From an uncultured Caulobacterales bacterium (GTDB taxonomy: Bacteria > Pseudomonadota > Alphaproteobacteria > Caulobacterales > Caulobacteraceae), in the NCBI GenBank assembly GCA_903858685.1, contig CAIOJR010000044.1, positions 1 through 33,393 on the forward strand: 33,393 bases of DNA, in the 5' to 3' direction. The position numbers and the translations under genes were made by a program. Shown one piece after another: positions 5,337-13,010 of this stretch; within the stretch, counting starts at the first letter, position 1, and each line of letters opens with the position of its first letter. The notes below the pieces were generated by a model. The model searched no databases. It was given only the letters and a program-made list of their open reading frames with translations, and was not told where the DNA came from.

Positions 5337-8218
5337 TTCTCGTGGCTGGCCAGCCAGCGATCGACTTCGGGAATATTGATTGAGCGCCGTTCGCGCGTCA
5401 GGCTCATCGCGCTCTTGGCGGCGACCACAGGGCGGCGGGATGTCGCCGCAATATTCGCCTCGGCATAGGCGTCGAGTTTGGCGGGCGTTTCGCTGCTGGA
5501 GGAACCCGACGCCAGGGACGGCAGGAACCGCGAAGCACTCGATTCCTCAAGCCTGGCCTTCACCGCCTGCGGGTGGGCAATGGCGAAATCCACAGCCTCA
5601 TCAGGGAAGCGGTCCGCCACCACGCGCAGAATGCTCGGCCCTTCCGTCAGGGGCGTTTCCGGCGCAAAGGCCAGATCCAGCGCCTTTTTGGCCAGGTCCG
5701 GCGCTCTGGCCGCCCCGAGCAGGCGATAGAATTCCGACCTTTCCAGCGCCGTTGGCGCGGTCAACGCGACCGACTTCAATTCGTCCCAGGTCGCAGCATC
5801 CGCATTCGACGCGACAATGTTCAGCACGGCGGAGCGCACATCCGGCTTCAGCGCCGAATGATCGGCCTTCCACGCGGTGTAACGCGCGCGCGCATCCGCA
5901 ATCACCGTCGGATCGTCGAAATCCGCCAGCGCCCGCAGCAGCAGCCCTCGTGTTTCGGTCACCGGCGGGGCTTCATCTGGCCGGGGTTCAAAGCCATAGG
6001 CGGCGTAGAGCGGTTGCAGCCGCGCCCGGGCGAAGGTCTTGAAGGCCGTCTCCCCCGCGAGGCCCCGCTCAAGTCGCCCGATCTGCTGCAGACGCGAAAT
6101 CACGGCGCCCGCCACAACGGGATCAAGGTCGGATCCCGTGCGGTCGATCAGGGTCAGAAGATCGCCCATCGGCTGATAGCCGGCAAAGGCCAGGGCCGAC
6201 GCGTCGGTCAGTGCGCCATACTGGTCTGCAGGCGTCAGCCGAGGCCAGGCGTCGGTCAAACGCAGGAACATCGGCCCGACATAGAGGGTGCGGAAATAAC
6301 CTGTCTGCCCCGCATTGACCACCAGCCCATCCACGGGCGGCTTGAGGCTGGCGGGCGCCACCCTGGAGACGATCCCGCTCCAGGACCCCGCGCCATAGGC
6401 GCGCGCGGTCGTGACCGGAACATCCCAGCGCAGCGACGCTTTGGACGGCGCGTCAGCGCCGAAACGCGACTGCTCCAGGGTCGCGCCGCCGCCCTGCTGG
6501 GTCACCCGGATCAGCGGAACGCCCGGCTGAAGCGTGAAGTCATGCGCCACTTCGGTCAGATGAATCGGGCCGATCCCGTCAATTTCCTTCCACAGATCAT
6601 CGGTCACGGTGTTGCCATAGGCATGGTCGCGCATGTAGTTGCGAACGCCCTGACGGAAGACGTCCTCACCCACATAGGACTCCAGCATGCCGATCACGGC
6701 GGCGCCCTTCTGGTAGGTGATGGCGTCAAAGGCCTGCGACGCCTGCTGCACATCACGCACATGCTGAACGACCTGATGCGCGCCTTCACGCGCATCCAGC
6801 GCCATGGCGGTGTCGCGAGCGCCGAGCGCCTTGAGCTGGAGGTTCCATTCCGGGTGGAAATGGTTGGAGGCCTTGTCTTCCATCCAGACCGCGAAGCCCT
6901 CGTTCAGCCATAGATCATCCCACCAATCCATGGTGACCAGATCGCCAAACCACTGGTGCGCCATTTCATGAGCCACATTCGTATAGACGCGCTGTTGCTG
7001 GCTGACGGTGGCCAGTTGCGGGTCCACGAGCATGTCGCGCTCGAAATAGAAGATGGCCCCCCAGTTCTCCATGGCGCCGAAGAACTGGCTGGAGCCGGGA
7101 CCAGCGATCATGTCCAGCTTGGGCAGGGGATAGGGCGTGCCGAAATAGTCGTTGTAATAGCCGATGATCTGGCTTGCGGCGTTCAGCGCATAGTCGGCGC
7201 GCGCAGTGTCTCCGCGCTTCACGACCACGCCGATCTCCGTATTGCCCACCTTGCGCGTCACCCGCTCGAAATCGCCCAGCCCGAAGAACAGCAGATAGGA
7301 CGACATTTTCGGCGTCTGGGCGAAGCGCACCCGCTTCAGGCCATTGGCCAGGGTGTCGCTGGAGGCGACCGGCATGTTCGACACCGCCATCTGATCGGCC
7401 GGCACGTCGGCGGTCAGGCTAAATGTCGCCTTGCGATCCGGCTCGTCCCAGGACGGCATGAACCGCCGCGCATCGGAGTTCTCGAACTGGGTGAACAGGG
7501 CGCGCGCCTTGCCGCCCGCCGTGTCGTAATCGAGATGGAAGATGCCCGCCGCGCTGCCGTTGATCTTGCCGCCATAGGCGATGGAAAGGGTGTAGCGACC
7601 TGGCTTCACATTGCTGGCGAAGGTCAGGGTGGCGGTCTCCTTTTGCGCATCGAACGCCCATTTCGGCGTCAGAGGCGCGCCCGAAGCCCCCGTCAGGTTG
7701 ACGGAAGCAAAGGTCAGATCCACCGCATTGAGCTGGATGGTCCGAGTGGCGGACTTCACCTCGACATCAATTCGGGCAATGGCGGTGAAGGCGTCATGGG
7801 CGGCGTCGGGCGTGATCGACAGGTCGTAATGCGACGGCTGCACATTGGCGGGCAGGATCACCCGGTCGGCGCGCGAGGGCGGGGTCAGGATCTGCGGCTT
7901 GGGCGGCGGGGGCGGCGGGGCGACGCGTTCGTGGCGCGCGGCCTTGCCGTGCTTGCCATGGCCAGACGACTTTTCCGCCTTGCCGTGCTTGCCCTTTTTG
8001 TCCGAGACGCCGCGCAGATGGGCGCCGCCGGATGCGCCATGGCCATGACCCCTCGCGGCATGACCACTGGCCGGGTGAGCCTTGGCGTGACCGGAGGCGG
8101 CGTGATGGGCGCCGGCCTTGTGGCCGTCGGCCTTGTGCGTTTTCGCCAGCGCGGCGCTGTCAGGCGCAAAAAGCGCCGCTGCGAGAACGGCGGCGAGGGC
8201 GGTGGCGGTCTTCATCAC
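5333..8218 (-). CDS. Exported M1-family zinc aminopeptidase with a histidine-rich N-terminal region
   Basis: A zinc metallopeptidase that removes N-terminal residues from peptides. The 961 residues start with a signal peptide (about 1-25), so the enzyme is exported. Residues 27-96 form a low-complexity His/Gly/Ala/Lys stretch with 14 histidines, then a Pro run (101-106). The M1 fold follows: G-A-M-E-N at 381-385, the zinc motif H-E-M-A-H at 417-421 with the third ligand Glu440 (W-L-N-E), and the probable catalytic Tyr502. A long helical C-terminal ERAP1-type domain completes it. The His-rich stretch is not part of the usual M1 family and could bind or buffer zinc (inference). The gene is convergent with the esterase and divergent from alkB. 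Confidence 0.93.
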   Translation of the reverse strand: MMKTATALAAVLAAALFAPDSAALAKTHKADGHKAGAHHAASGHAKAHPASGHAARGHGHGASGGAHLRGVSDKKGKHGKAEKSSGHGKHGKAARHERVAPPPPPPKPQILTPPSRADRVILPANVQPSHYDLSITPDAAHDAFTAIARIDVEVKSATRTIQLNAVDLTFASVNLTGASGAPLTPKWAFDAQKETATLTFASNVKPGRYTLSIAYGGKINGSAAGIFHLDYDTAGGKARALFTQFENSDARRFMPSWDEPDRKATFSLTADVPADQMAVSNMPVASSDTLANGLKRVRFAQTPKMSSYLLFFGLGDFERVTRKVGNTEIGVVVKRGDTARADYALNAASQIIGYYNDYFGTPYPLPKLDMIAGPGSSQFFGAMENWGAIFYFERDMLVDPQLATVSQQQRVYTNVAHEMAHQWFGDLVTMDWWDDLWLNEGFAVWMEDKASNHFHPEWNLQLKALGARDTAMALDAREGAHQVVQHVRDVQQASQAFDAITYQKGAAVIGMLESYVGEDVFRQGVRNYMRDHAYGNTVTDDLWKEIDGIGPIHLTEVAHDFTLQPGVPLIRVTQQGGGATLEQSRFGADAPSKASLRWDVPVTTARAYGAGSWSGIVSRVAPASLKPPVDGLVVNAGQTGYFRTLYVGPMFLRLTDAWPRLTPADQYGALTDASALAFAGYQPMGDLLTLIDRTGSDLDPVVAGAVISRLQQIGRLERGLAGETAFKTFARARLQPLYAAYGFEPRPDEAPPVTETRGLLLRALADFDDPTVIADARARYTAWKADHSALKPDVRSAVLNIVASNADAATWDELKSVALTAPTALERSEFYRLLGAARAPDLAKKALDLAFAPETPLTEGPSILRVVADRFPDEAVDFAIAHPQAVKARLEESSASRFLPSLASGSSSSETPAKLDAYAEANIAATSRRPVVAAKSAMSLTRERRSINIPEVDRWLASHEN

Positions 8219-8268
8219 AAACTCCGCAGCAAAGAGGGCGGGACGCTAACCGAGAGCTTGCCGAACTG

Positions 8269-8319
8269 CTAGAGGCTTTTCGGCGAAACCGGCGCGGTCA
8301 GCTAAGCGAAAAACGCTCT
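8269..8319. repeat. Imperfect palindrome starting CTAGAG and ending GCTCT, upstream of the aminopeptidase
   Basis: CTAGAGGCTTTTCG at 8269-8282 and GCGAAAAACGCTCT at 8306-8319 are imperfect inverted copies. ACCG/CGGT pairs inside (8288-8298). It lies in the spacer between the divergent aminopeptidase and alkB genes. The AGAGC...GCTCT ends recall short intergenic palindromes common in alphaproteobacterial genomes (from memory, not searched). Another CTAG is at 8371-8374. Confidence 0.45.
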
Positions 8320-8383
8320 GATTCCAAAGACCTTGGCGCAAAATAGGGTCCACGCCCGACACATTTCACCCTAGGCTGCAGAC

Positions 8384-8986
8384 ATGACCCCGGACGGCTT
8401 CAAACTCCTGCCCGCAGAGCTGGACGCCCAACAGCAGGCGGAACTGGTCAAAACCGTGCTGGCCCTGAGCCTAAAGGCCCCGTTCAGCCATTATGAAACA
8501 CCTGGCGGCGCGCAGATGAGCGTGGCCATGACCAGCCTCGGCGCCGTGGGCTGGGTCAGCGACCGCAAGGGCTATCGTTATCAGCCCCGCCACCCTGGAA
8601 CCGGTCAGCCCTGGCCCGCCATGCCCGAAAGCTTGCTCACGCTTTGGCGTCGCGTGACGGACAAGGCGCCCGATCCAGACAGTTGCCTCCTCAATCTCTA
8701 TCGAGACGGGGCCCGGATGGGGCTGCATCAGGATCGTGACGAGCAGGACCTGAGTGCGCCGGTCCTGTCCATTTCCCTTGGCGATACAGCTCTGTTTCGA
8801 ATTGGCGGACTGACGCGAAAGGATGCGACACGCTCCGTCCGACTCGCCAGCGGCGACGTCTGCATTCTGGACGGCGAGGCCCGGTTGGCGTTCCATGGCG
8901 TGGACCGGATCATCAGCCAATCGTCACGCTTGATTCCCGGCGGCGGCCGGTTGAACTTGACCCTTCGACGCGCCAGATCAAGATGA
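8384..8986 (+). CDS. alkB: AlkB-like Fe(II)/2-oxoglutarate-dependent dioxygenase (alkylation repair)
   Basis: Oxidatively removes methyl lesions such as 1-methyladenine and 3-methylcytosine from DNA or RNA, using Fe(II), O2 and 2-oxoglutarate. The 200-residue length fits bacterial AlkB. The substrate-lid part N-L-Y-R-D-G-A-R-M-G-L-H-Q-D is followed by the iron facial triad His115, Asp117 and His171 (F-H-G-V-D). The 2-oxoglutarate signature R-x-N-x-T-x-R occurs at 189-195. S-G-D-V (156-159) is also typical. Nothing is missing. It is followed closely on the same strand by a dienelactone-hydrolase-like gene, with no functional link evident. Confidence 0.93.
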   Translation: MTPDGFKLLPAELDAQQQAELVKTVLALSLKAPFSHYETPGGAQMSVAMTSLGAVGWVSDRKGYRYQPRHPGTGQPWPAMPESLLTLWRRVTDKAPDPDSCLLNLYRDGARMGLHQDRDEQDLSAPVLSISLGDTALFRIGGLTRKDATRSVRLASGDVCILDGEARLAFHGVDRIISQSSRLIPGGGRLNLTLRRARSR

Positions 8987-9014
8987 GACCAGACGAGCAA
9001 TGGAGTTCAAGCCG

Positions 9015-9917
9015 ATGACCTCTCCCAACCTCACCCGGCCCGACGGCTCGCTCCCGCAGGACTTCCATCTCAGCCGTCGCGGCGTCGCCTCACTGTTGTT
9101 CGCAGGCTACGCCGCCGCAGCCGTCTCGGCCCAGGCGTCGCCGATCACCACAGATGCGAGCGGACTGGCGATCGACAACATCATGATCAATGACAACCTG
9201 CCCGCCTATGTCGCCCGACCGCAGGGCAAGGGACGGTTCCCCGCCGTGATCGTCGTGTCGGAAGTGTTTGGCGTGCATGAGTGGGTGCGCGACATCGCCA
9301 GACGCTTCGCCAAGGCGGGCTATGTGGCCATCGCGCCCAACTTCTTCTTCCGCGCCGACCCGCAGAACACCCTGCCCGGCCTGGCCGACTTTCCGGCCAT
9401 CTTCAGGATCGTGGCGACGGCCGGCAATGAACAGGTGATGGGCGATGTCGGCGCGACGCTGAGCTGGCTGAAGGCGCAGGCCTTCGTCGACGCGAAACGG
9501 CTGGCCCTGACGGGCTATTGCTGGGGCGGCGGCGTCGCCTGGATGGCGGCGGAGCGGTTTGGCGAGCTGAAGGCGGCCGGGGCCTGGTACGGCGGGCTGA
9601 CCCCGCGTCCTGCGGGAACGCCCCTGGCCGAGCCGGGCCGCAAATGGCCCATAGACGGCGTGAGCGAGCTGAAGGCGCCGGTATTGGGGCTCTATGGCGG
9701 CAAGGACAAGGGCATCACCGCCGCAGATGTAGAGGCGATGCGTGCGGCCCTGGTCAAGGCGGGTCGAACGGAATCCGAACTGATCGTCTATCCCGACGCC
9801 GACCACGGCTTTCTGGCGGACTACCGGCCGAGCTATAATGAGGCCGCATCGAAAGACGCCTGGGCGCGGCTTCTGGCCTTCTTCAAGGCGCACGGCGCGG
9901 GTCCAGGGGCGGCCTGA
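9015..9917 (+). CDS. Dienelactone hydrolase-family protein with Tat-like N-terminus
   Basis: An alpha/beta hydrolase with a cysteine nucleophile, a family that opens dienelactones and similar lactones. In the 300-residue form the triad is Cys169 (G-Y-C-W-G-G-G), Asp231 (G-K-D-K-G) and His264 (D-A-D-H-G-F). The Glu of S-E-V-F-G at 83, which activates the Cys, is also present. The N-terminus has S-R-R-G-V-A followed by a hydrophobic Ala-rich segment, resembling a Tat signal (SRRxFLK type, imperfect), so export is plausible. The ATG at 9015 has GGAG 9 bases upstream; a second ATG at 9000 would add five residues but has a poor RBS. The true substrate is unknown, as most members of this family in heterotrophs are uncharacterised. 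Confidence 0.88.
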   Translation: MTSPNLTRPDGSLPQDFHLSRRGVASLLFAGYAAAAVSAQASPITTDASGLAIDNIMINDNLPAYVARPQGKGRFPAVIVVSEVFGVHEWVRDIARRFAKAGYVAIAPNFFFRADPQNTLPGLADFPAIFRIVATAGNEQVMGDVGATLSWLKAQAFVDAKRLALTGYCWGGGVAWMAAERFGELKAAGAWYGGLTPRPAGTPLAEPGRKWPIDGVSELKAPVLGLYGGKDKGITAADVEAMRAALVKAGRTESELIVYPDADHGFLADYRPSYNEAASKDAWARLLAFFKAHGAGPGAA

Positions 9918-9956
9918 GCCGCCATGCGGCCCCTGAGGCTGGCGGAGCGAACAGGC

Positions 9957-10030
9957 TGGAGCGGGCAGAGGGAATCGAACCCTCACGAGCAGCTTGGGAA
10001 GCTGCCAGGCTACCACTACATCATGCCCGC
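9957..10030 (-). tRNA. tRNA-Gly, anticodon CCC
   Basis: Read on the minus strand, a 7-bp acceptor stem GCGGGCA/TGCCCGC encloses a full cloverleaf. The D arm includes GTAGTGGTAGC. The anticodon arm is GCAGC-TTCCCAA-GCTGC, giving anticodon CCC. The T arm has GGTTCGATTCC. The discriminator is T and CCA is encoded (TGG at 9957-9959 on the plus strand). Total length is 74 bases. It reads Gly codon GGG. No integrase or attachment-site duplication adjoins it. A small hairpin (GCCGC/GCGGC, 9918-9930) lies between it and the hydrolase stop and may end both transcripts. Confidence 0.97.
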
Positions 10031-10067
10031 GGCGCCGAAGGGCTGTTTCTAGTCAAATCGGAGCGGT

Positions 10068-10126
10068 CTGTCAGCAACCGAATTCGCCGTTTGCCGCAAA
10101 GGATCGCGCCTGGGCGCCGCTGACAG
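10068..10126. promoter_or_regulatory. 8-bp inverted repeat upstream of the CDF exporter gene
   Basis: CTGTCAGC (10068-10075) and GCTGACAG (10119-10126) are perfect inverted copies 43 bases apart in the leader of the metal exporter gene. They could form a long mRNA hairpin or mark a regulatory site. No Zur- or MerR-type operator is recognised. The RBS GGAGGGG before 10155 is strong. Confidence 0.3.
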
Positions 10127-10154
10127 TCTGTGGAATGCGGGTTATGGAGGGGAC

Positions 10155-11156
10155 ATGACGCACGAACATAGCCACGCCTCCGCCCATGATCACGATCATG
10201 AGGGCCATGGTCATCACGGTCATGACCACGAACACGGTCATCATCATGGGCATGGGCATGGGCATCACCACCACCACGCGCCGGACCATTTCGGTCGCGC
10301 CTTTCTGATCGGCGCGACGCTGAATATAGGGTTTGTGGGGATCGAAGGCGTCTATGGCGTGACCAGCGGATCTGTCGCCCTGCTGGCGGATGCGGGTCAT
10401 AATCTGGGGGACGTGATGGCCCTTCTGGCGGCCTGGGTCGCCAGCATTCTCACCAAGCGCCTCCCCAGCGACCGCTATACCTATGGCCTGCGCTCCACCT
10501 CCATGCTGGCCGCCCTGTTCAACGCCACAGCCCTGCTGGTCATCACGGGCGGCATTGCCTGGGAGGCGATCCGTCGCCTGTTTGAAAAGGGCGAGGTGGC
10601 AGGCCCGACAGTGATGATCGTCGCGGCCATCGGCATCCTGATCAATGGTCTGACGGCGGCCATGTTCGCGGCGGGCCGCAAGGGCGACATCAATATCCGC
10701 GGCGCCTTCATGCATATGCTGTCGGACATGCTGGTCTCGGCGGGCGTGGTTGCGGCGGGCGCCGTGATCTGGCTGACCCACTGGTTCTGGATCGACCCGG
10801 TCGTCAGCCTGATCATCTCCGGACTGATCGTCTGGGGGACCTGGGGCTTGCTGCGCGAGTCGCTCAACATGGTGCTGCAAGCTGTGCCGGACGCCATTGA
10901 ACCTGTGGACGTGCGCCGGGCGCTCGCCTCAATGGAGGGTGTGACGGCCCTGCACGACCTGCATATCTGGCCCATGAGCACGACGGAAACGGCGCTGACC
11001 TGCCATCTGGTCATGCCCGGCGGCCATCCCGGCGACGCCTTTCTGGCGCAGGCTTGCGCCATGCTGCACGACCGCTACCAGATTGGCCATGCGACGCTTC
11101 AGGTCGAGATTGATGAAGGCTTCGCCTGTCCGCTGGAACCCGCCCACGTGGTCTGA
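10155..11156 (+). CDS. Cation diffusion facilitator (CzcD/ZitB-type) metal exporter
   Basis: Exports Zn(II) and possibly Co(II) or Cd(II) from the cytoplasm in exchange for protons. The 333-residue protein opens with a strongly His-rich cytoplasmic tail: 23 histidines in the first 45 residues. Six membrane segments follow at about 47-68, 73-97, 115-133, 152-173, 187-208 and 212-236. The metal site is given by H82-x3-D86 (D-A-G-H-N-L-G-D) in the second segment and H187-x3-D191 in the fifth, the pattern of the Zn-CDF subgroup. A C-terminal ferredoxin-like domain (about 245-320, with H-D-L-H-I-W) completes it. It stops 6 bases before the end of convergent aroB. The ion is inferred from family. 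Confidence 0.94.
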   Translation: MTHEHSHASAHDHDHEGHGHHGHDHEHGHHHGHGHGHHHHHAPDHFGRAFLIGATLNIGFVGIEGVYGVTSGSVALLADAGHNLGDVMALLAAWVASILTKRLPSDRYTYGLRSTSMLAALFNATALLVITGGIAWEAIRRLFEKGEVAGPTVMIVAAIGILINGLTAAMFAAGRKGDINIRGAFMHMLSDMLVSAGVVAAGAVIWLTHWFWIDPVVSLIISGLIVWGTWGLLRESLNMVLQAVPDAIEPVDVRRALASMEGVTALHDLHIWPMSTTETALTCHLVMPGGHPGDAFLAQACAMLHDRYQIGHATLQVEIDEGFACPLEPAHVV

Positions 11157-11162
11157 CCGCCG

Positions 11163-12278
11163 TCAGATCGCCCCTTCAGACGCCAGAAACGCAGCCAGTC
11201 GCTCGGGCGAGACGTTTTTCTGCACGAAGGCGTCGCCAATGGCGCGGGCCAGCACCAGCGTGATTGCGCCGCCCTCAGCCTTCTTGTCCTGCCCCATATG
11301 GGACATGAGCGCATCCAGACGAAACGGCGCGCCGGCGGCCTGATCCATCCGCACGGGCAAGCCGCCAGCGGCGATGGCGCGCTCGGCCCGCACAGCGTCC
11401 TGGCGCGAACACAGCCCCTCCGCGGCAGAGAACCGGAAGGCGAGCGCCATGCCCGCCCCCACTGCCTCGCCATGCAGCAGATCGCCGCCAAAACCGGTCT
11501 CGGCCTCAAGGGCGTGACCAAATGTGTGGCCCAGATTGAGCAGAGCGCGCCGTCCGGTCTCGCGCTCGTCCTCCATGACAATCTGAGCCTTCATCGCCAC
11601 AGACTGCGCCACCGCCCAGCCGAGCGCATCAGACTCAAGCGCGAGCACCTCTGTCACGCGCGCCTCCAGCCCCTCAAAAAACACCAGATCCCCCAGAAGC
11701 CCGTATTTCACAACCTCTGCATAGCCCGCCCGGACCTCGCGCAGCGGCAGGCTGGCCAAGACGTCCAGATCCGCCAGCACCCGGCGCGGCTGGTGAAAGG
11801 CGCCGATCAGGTTCTTGCCCCGCGCCGTATCAATGGCCGTCTTGCCGCCGACAGACGAATCGACCTGAGACAGCAGCGTCGTCGGGATCTGGATGAAATC
11901 CATGCCGCGCTTGAAGATCGCCGCCGCAAATCCGGTCAGATCGCCGATCACCCCGCCACCAAGAGCAATGATCACATCGCCACGGTCGAGCTTCGCCTCA
12001 AGCAGGCGGTCGCACAGCGTCTCCAGCCAGGTGAAGCTCTTGGTCTCCTCGCCCGGCGGCAGGACGATCAGGCTGCAGGCTATGCCGCTGGCTTTCAGCG
12101 CTGCGCCAAGCGCCTCGCCATAGAGCGCGGCCACATGCGCGTCCGTCACGATCACGGTACGGCGACGGGGGATGAGTTCGCCCAGAAGTTCGCCGGCGCG
12201 AGACAGCAGGCCGGGACCGATCAACACCTCATAGGCACGTTCGTCCAGACCCACATTCACCCGATGCAATGTGCTCAC
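11163..12278 (-). CDS. aroB: 3-Dehydroquinate synthase
   Basis: Second step of the shikimate pathway: converts DAHP to 3-dehydroquinate with NAD and a divalent metal in the cytoplasm. The 371 residues are usual for the single-function enzyme. Landmarks are G-G-G-V-I-G-D at 107-113 (NAD), [15 protein letters not shown] ending at Lys146, and the metal ligands Glu188 (Y-A-E-V-V-K), His251 (N-L-G-H-T-F-G-H) and His269 (L-L-H-G-E). The start ATG overlaps the aroK stop by 4 bases, so the two are translationally coupled. Confidence 0.97.
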   Translation of the reverse strand: MSTLHRVNVGLDERAYEVLIGPGLLSRAGELLGELIPRRRTVIVTDAHVAALYGEALGAALKASGIACSLIVLPPGEETKSFTWLETLCDRLLEAKLDRGDVIIALGGGVIGDLTGFAAAIFKRGMDFIQIPTTLLSQVDSSVGGKTAIDTARGKNLIGAFHQPRRVLADLDVLASLPLREVRAGYAEVVKYGLLGDLVFFEGLEARVTEVLALESDALGWAVAQSVAMKAQIVMEDERETGRRALLNLGHTFGHALEAETGFGGDLLHGEAVGAGMALAFRFSAAEGLCSRQDAVRAERAIAAGGLPVRMDQAAGAPFRLDALMSHMGQDKKAEGGAITLVLARAIGDAFVQKNVSPERLAAFLASEGAI

Positions 12279-12856
12279 GACGTGATCCCCAGATGACGGC
12301 GCAGGGCCTGCAGGACCATGTCCAGACTGACGGCGTGACTGGTTTCGCCCGTTTCCACCGTTACATCGGCCTGAGCATAGATCGGATAGCGGGTCTCCAC
12401 CTGCGCCCGCAGGACGGCCAGAGGGTCCTTGCCCGCCACCAGCGGCCTGGTGTCCTTGCGACTGATCCGCCGCGCCAGAACCGCAAGATCAGCGCGCAGC
12501 CAGACCGAAATGGCGCCCGCCCTGATCCGTTCGCGCGTCTCGGGCTGGATAAAGGCGCCGCCCCCCGTGGCCAGAATGTGCGGGGGCTCTTCCAGCAGGC
12601 GGGAAATGACGCGACGTTCGCCCGCCCGGAACTCCGCTTCGCCCCGATCGGCGAAGATCTCGCTTATGGAGCGACCGGCGGCGCGTTCGATCTCTTCGTC
12701 GGCGTCGCGAAAGGGCAGGTCCAGCGTCTGGGCCAGACGTTTGCCGATGCTGCTCTTGCCCACGCCCATCAGCCCCACCAGCGCGATGGTGCGCGCGCGA
12801 AGCTGCGGCTCGATCGGTCCGGGATTGTGGGTGTGAGGCGGATGAGGCTCTGACAT
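12275..12856 (-). CDS. aroK: Shikimate kinase
   Basis: Phosphorylates shikimate at the 3-OH with ATP, the fifth step of the pathway. The 193-residue protein has the P-loop G-L-M-G-V-G-K-S-S at 28-36, the shikimate-binding D-A-D (51-53), the D-R-G-E...F-R segment at 70-77 and G-G-G at 98-100. The N-terminal 20 residues (His/Pro-rich) are longer than in E. coli AroK. It leads the aroK-aroB operon and is divergent from the secreted-protein gene at 13011. The spacer (12857-13010) shows no clear promoter boxes. Confidence 0.96.
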   Translation of the reverse strand: MSEPHPPHTHNPGPIEPQLRARTIALVGLMGVGKSSIGKRLAQTLDLPFRDADEEIERAAGRSISEIFADRGEAEFRAGERRVISRLLEEPPHILATGGGAFIQPETRERIRAGAISVWLRADLAVLARRISRKDTRPLVAGKDPLAVLRAQVETRYPIYAQADVTVETGETSHAVSLDMVLQALRRHLGITS

Positions 12857-13010
12857 GGGCGCGAAGCCTTACATGATCAGTCGAAATCCCCACAAGTGGC
12901 GCGGCGGGGCTGGAGGCTGTTTTCTTGCGGCGCCCCCTTTACACCGGAGGGATCCTACGGCCATTTCCGAGGCTGATCCTGTCTGACTGAGCCGCAAAGG
13001 CATTACGACC

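Noticed and set aside
5573-8272. Long open frames on the plus strand opposite the M1 aminopeptidase (446 and 438 codons)
   Set aside because: They mirror the codon periodicity of a high-GC gene. Their translations are rich in Arg, Gly and His without any domain, while the minus-strand frame has all M1 motifs.
9957-10030. tRNA-Gly as an integration site for a mobile element
   Set aside because: No integrase, no duplicated tRNA 3' end and no change in gene content were seen beside it. Both flanks are ordinary chromosomal genes.
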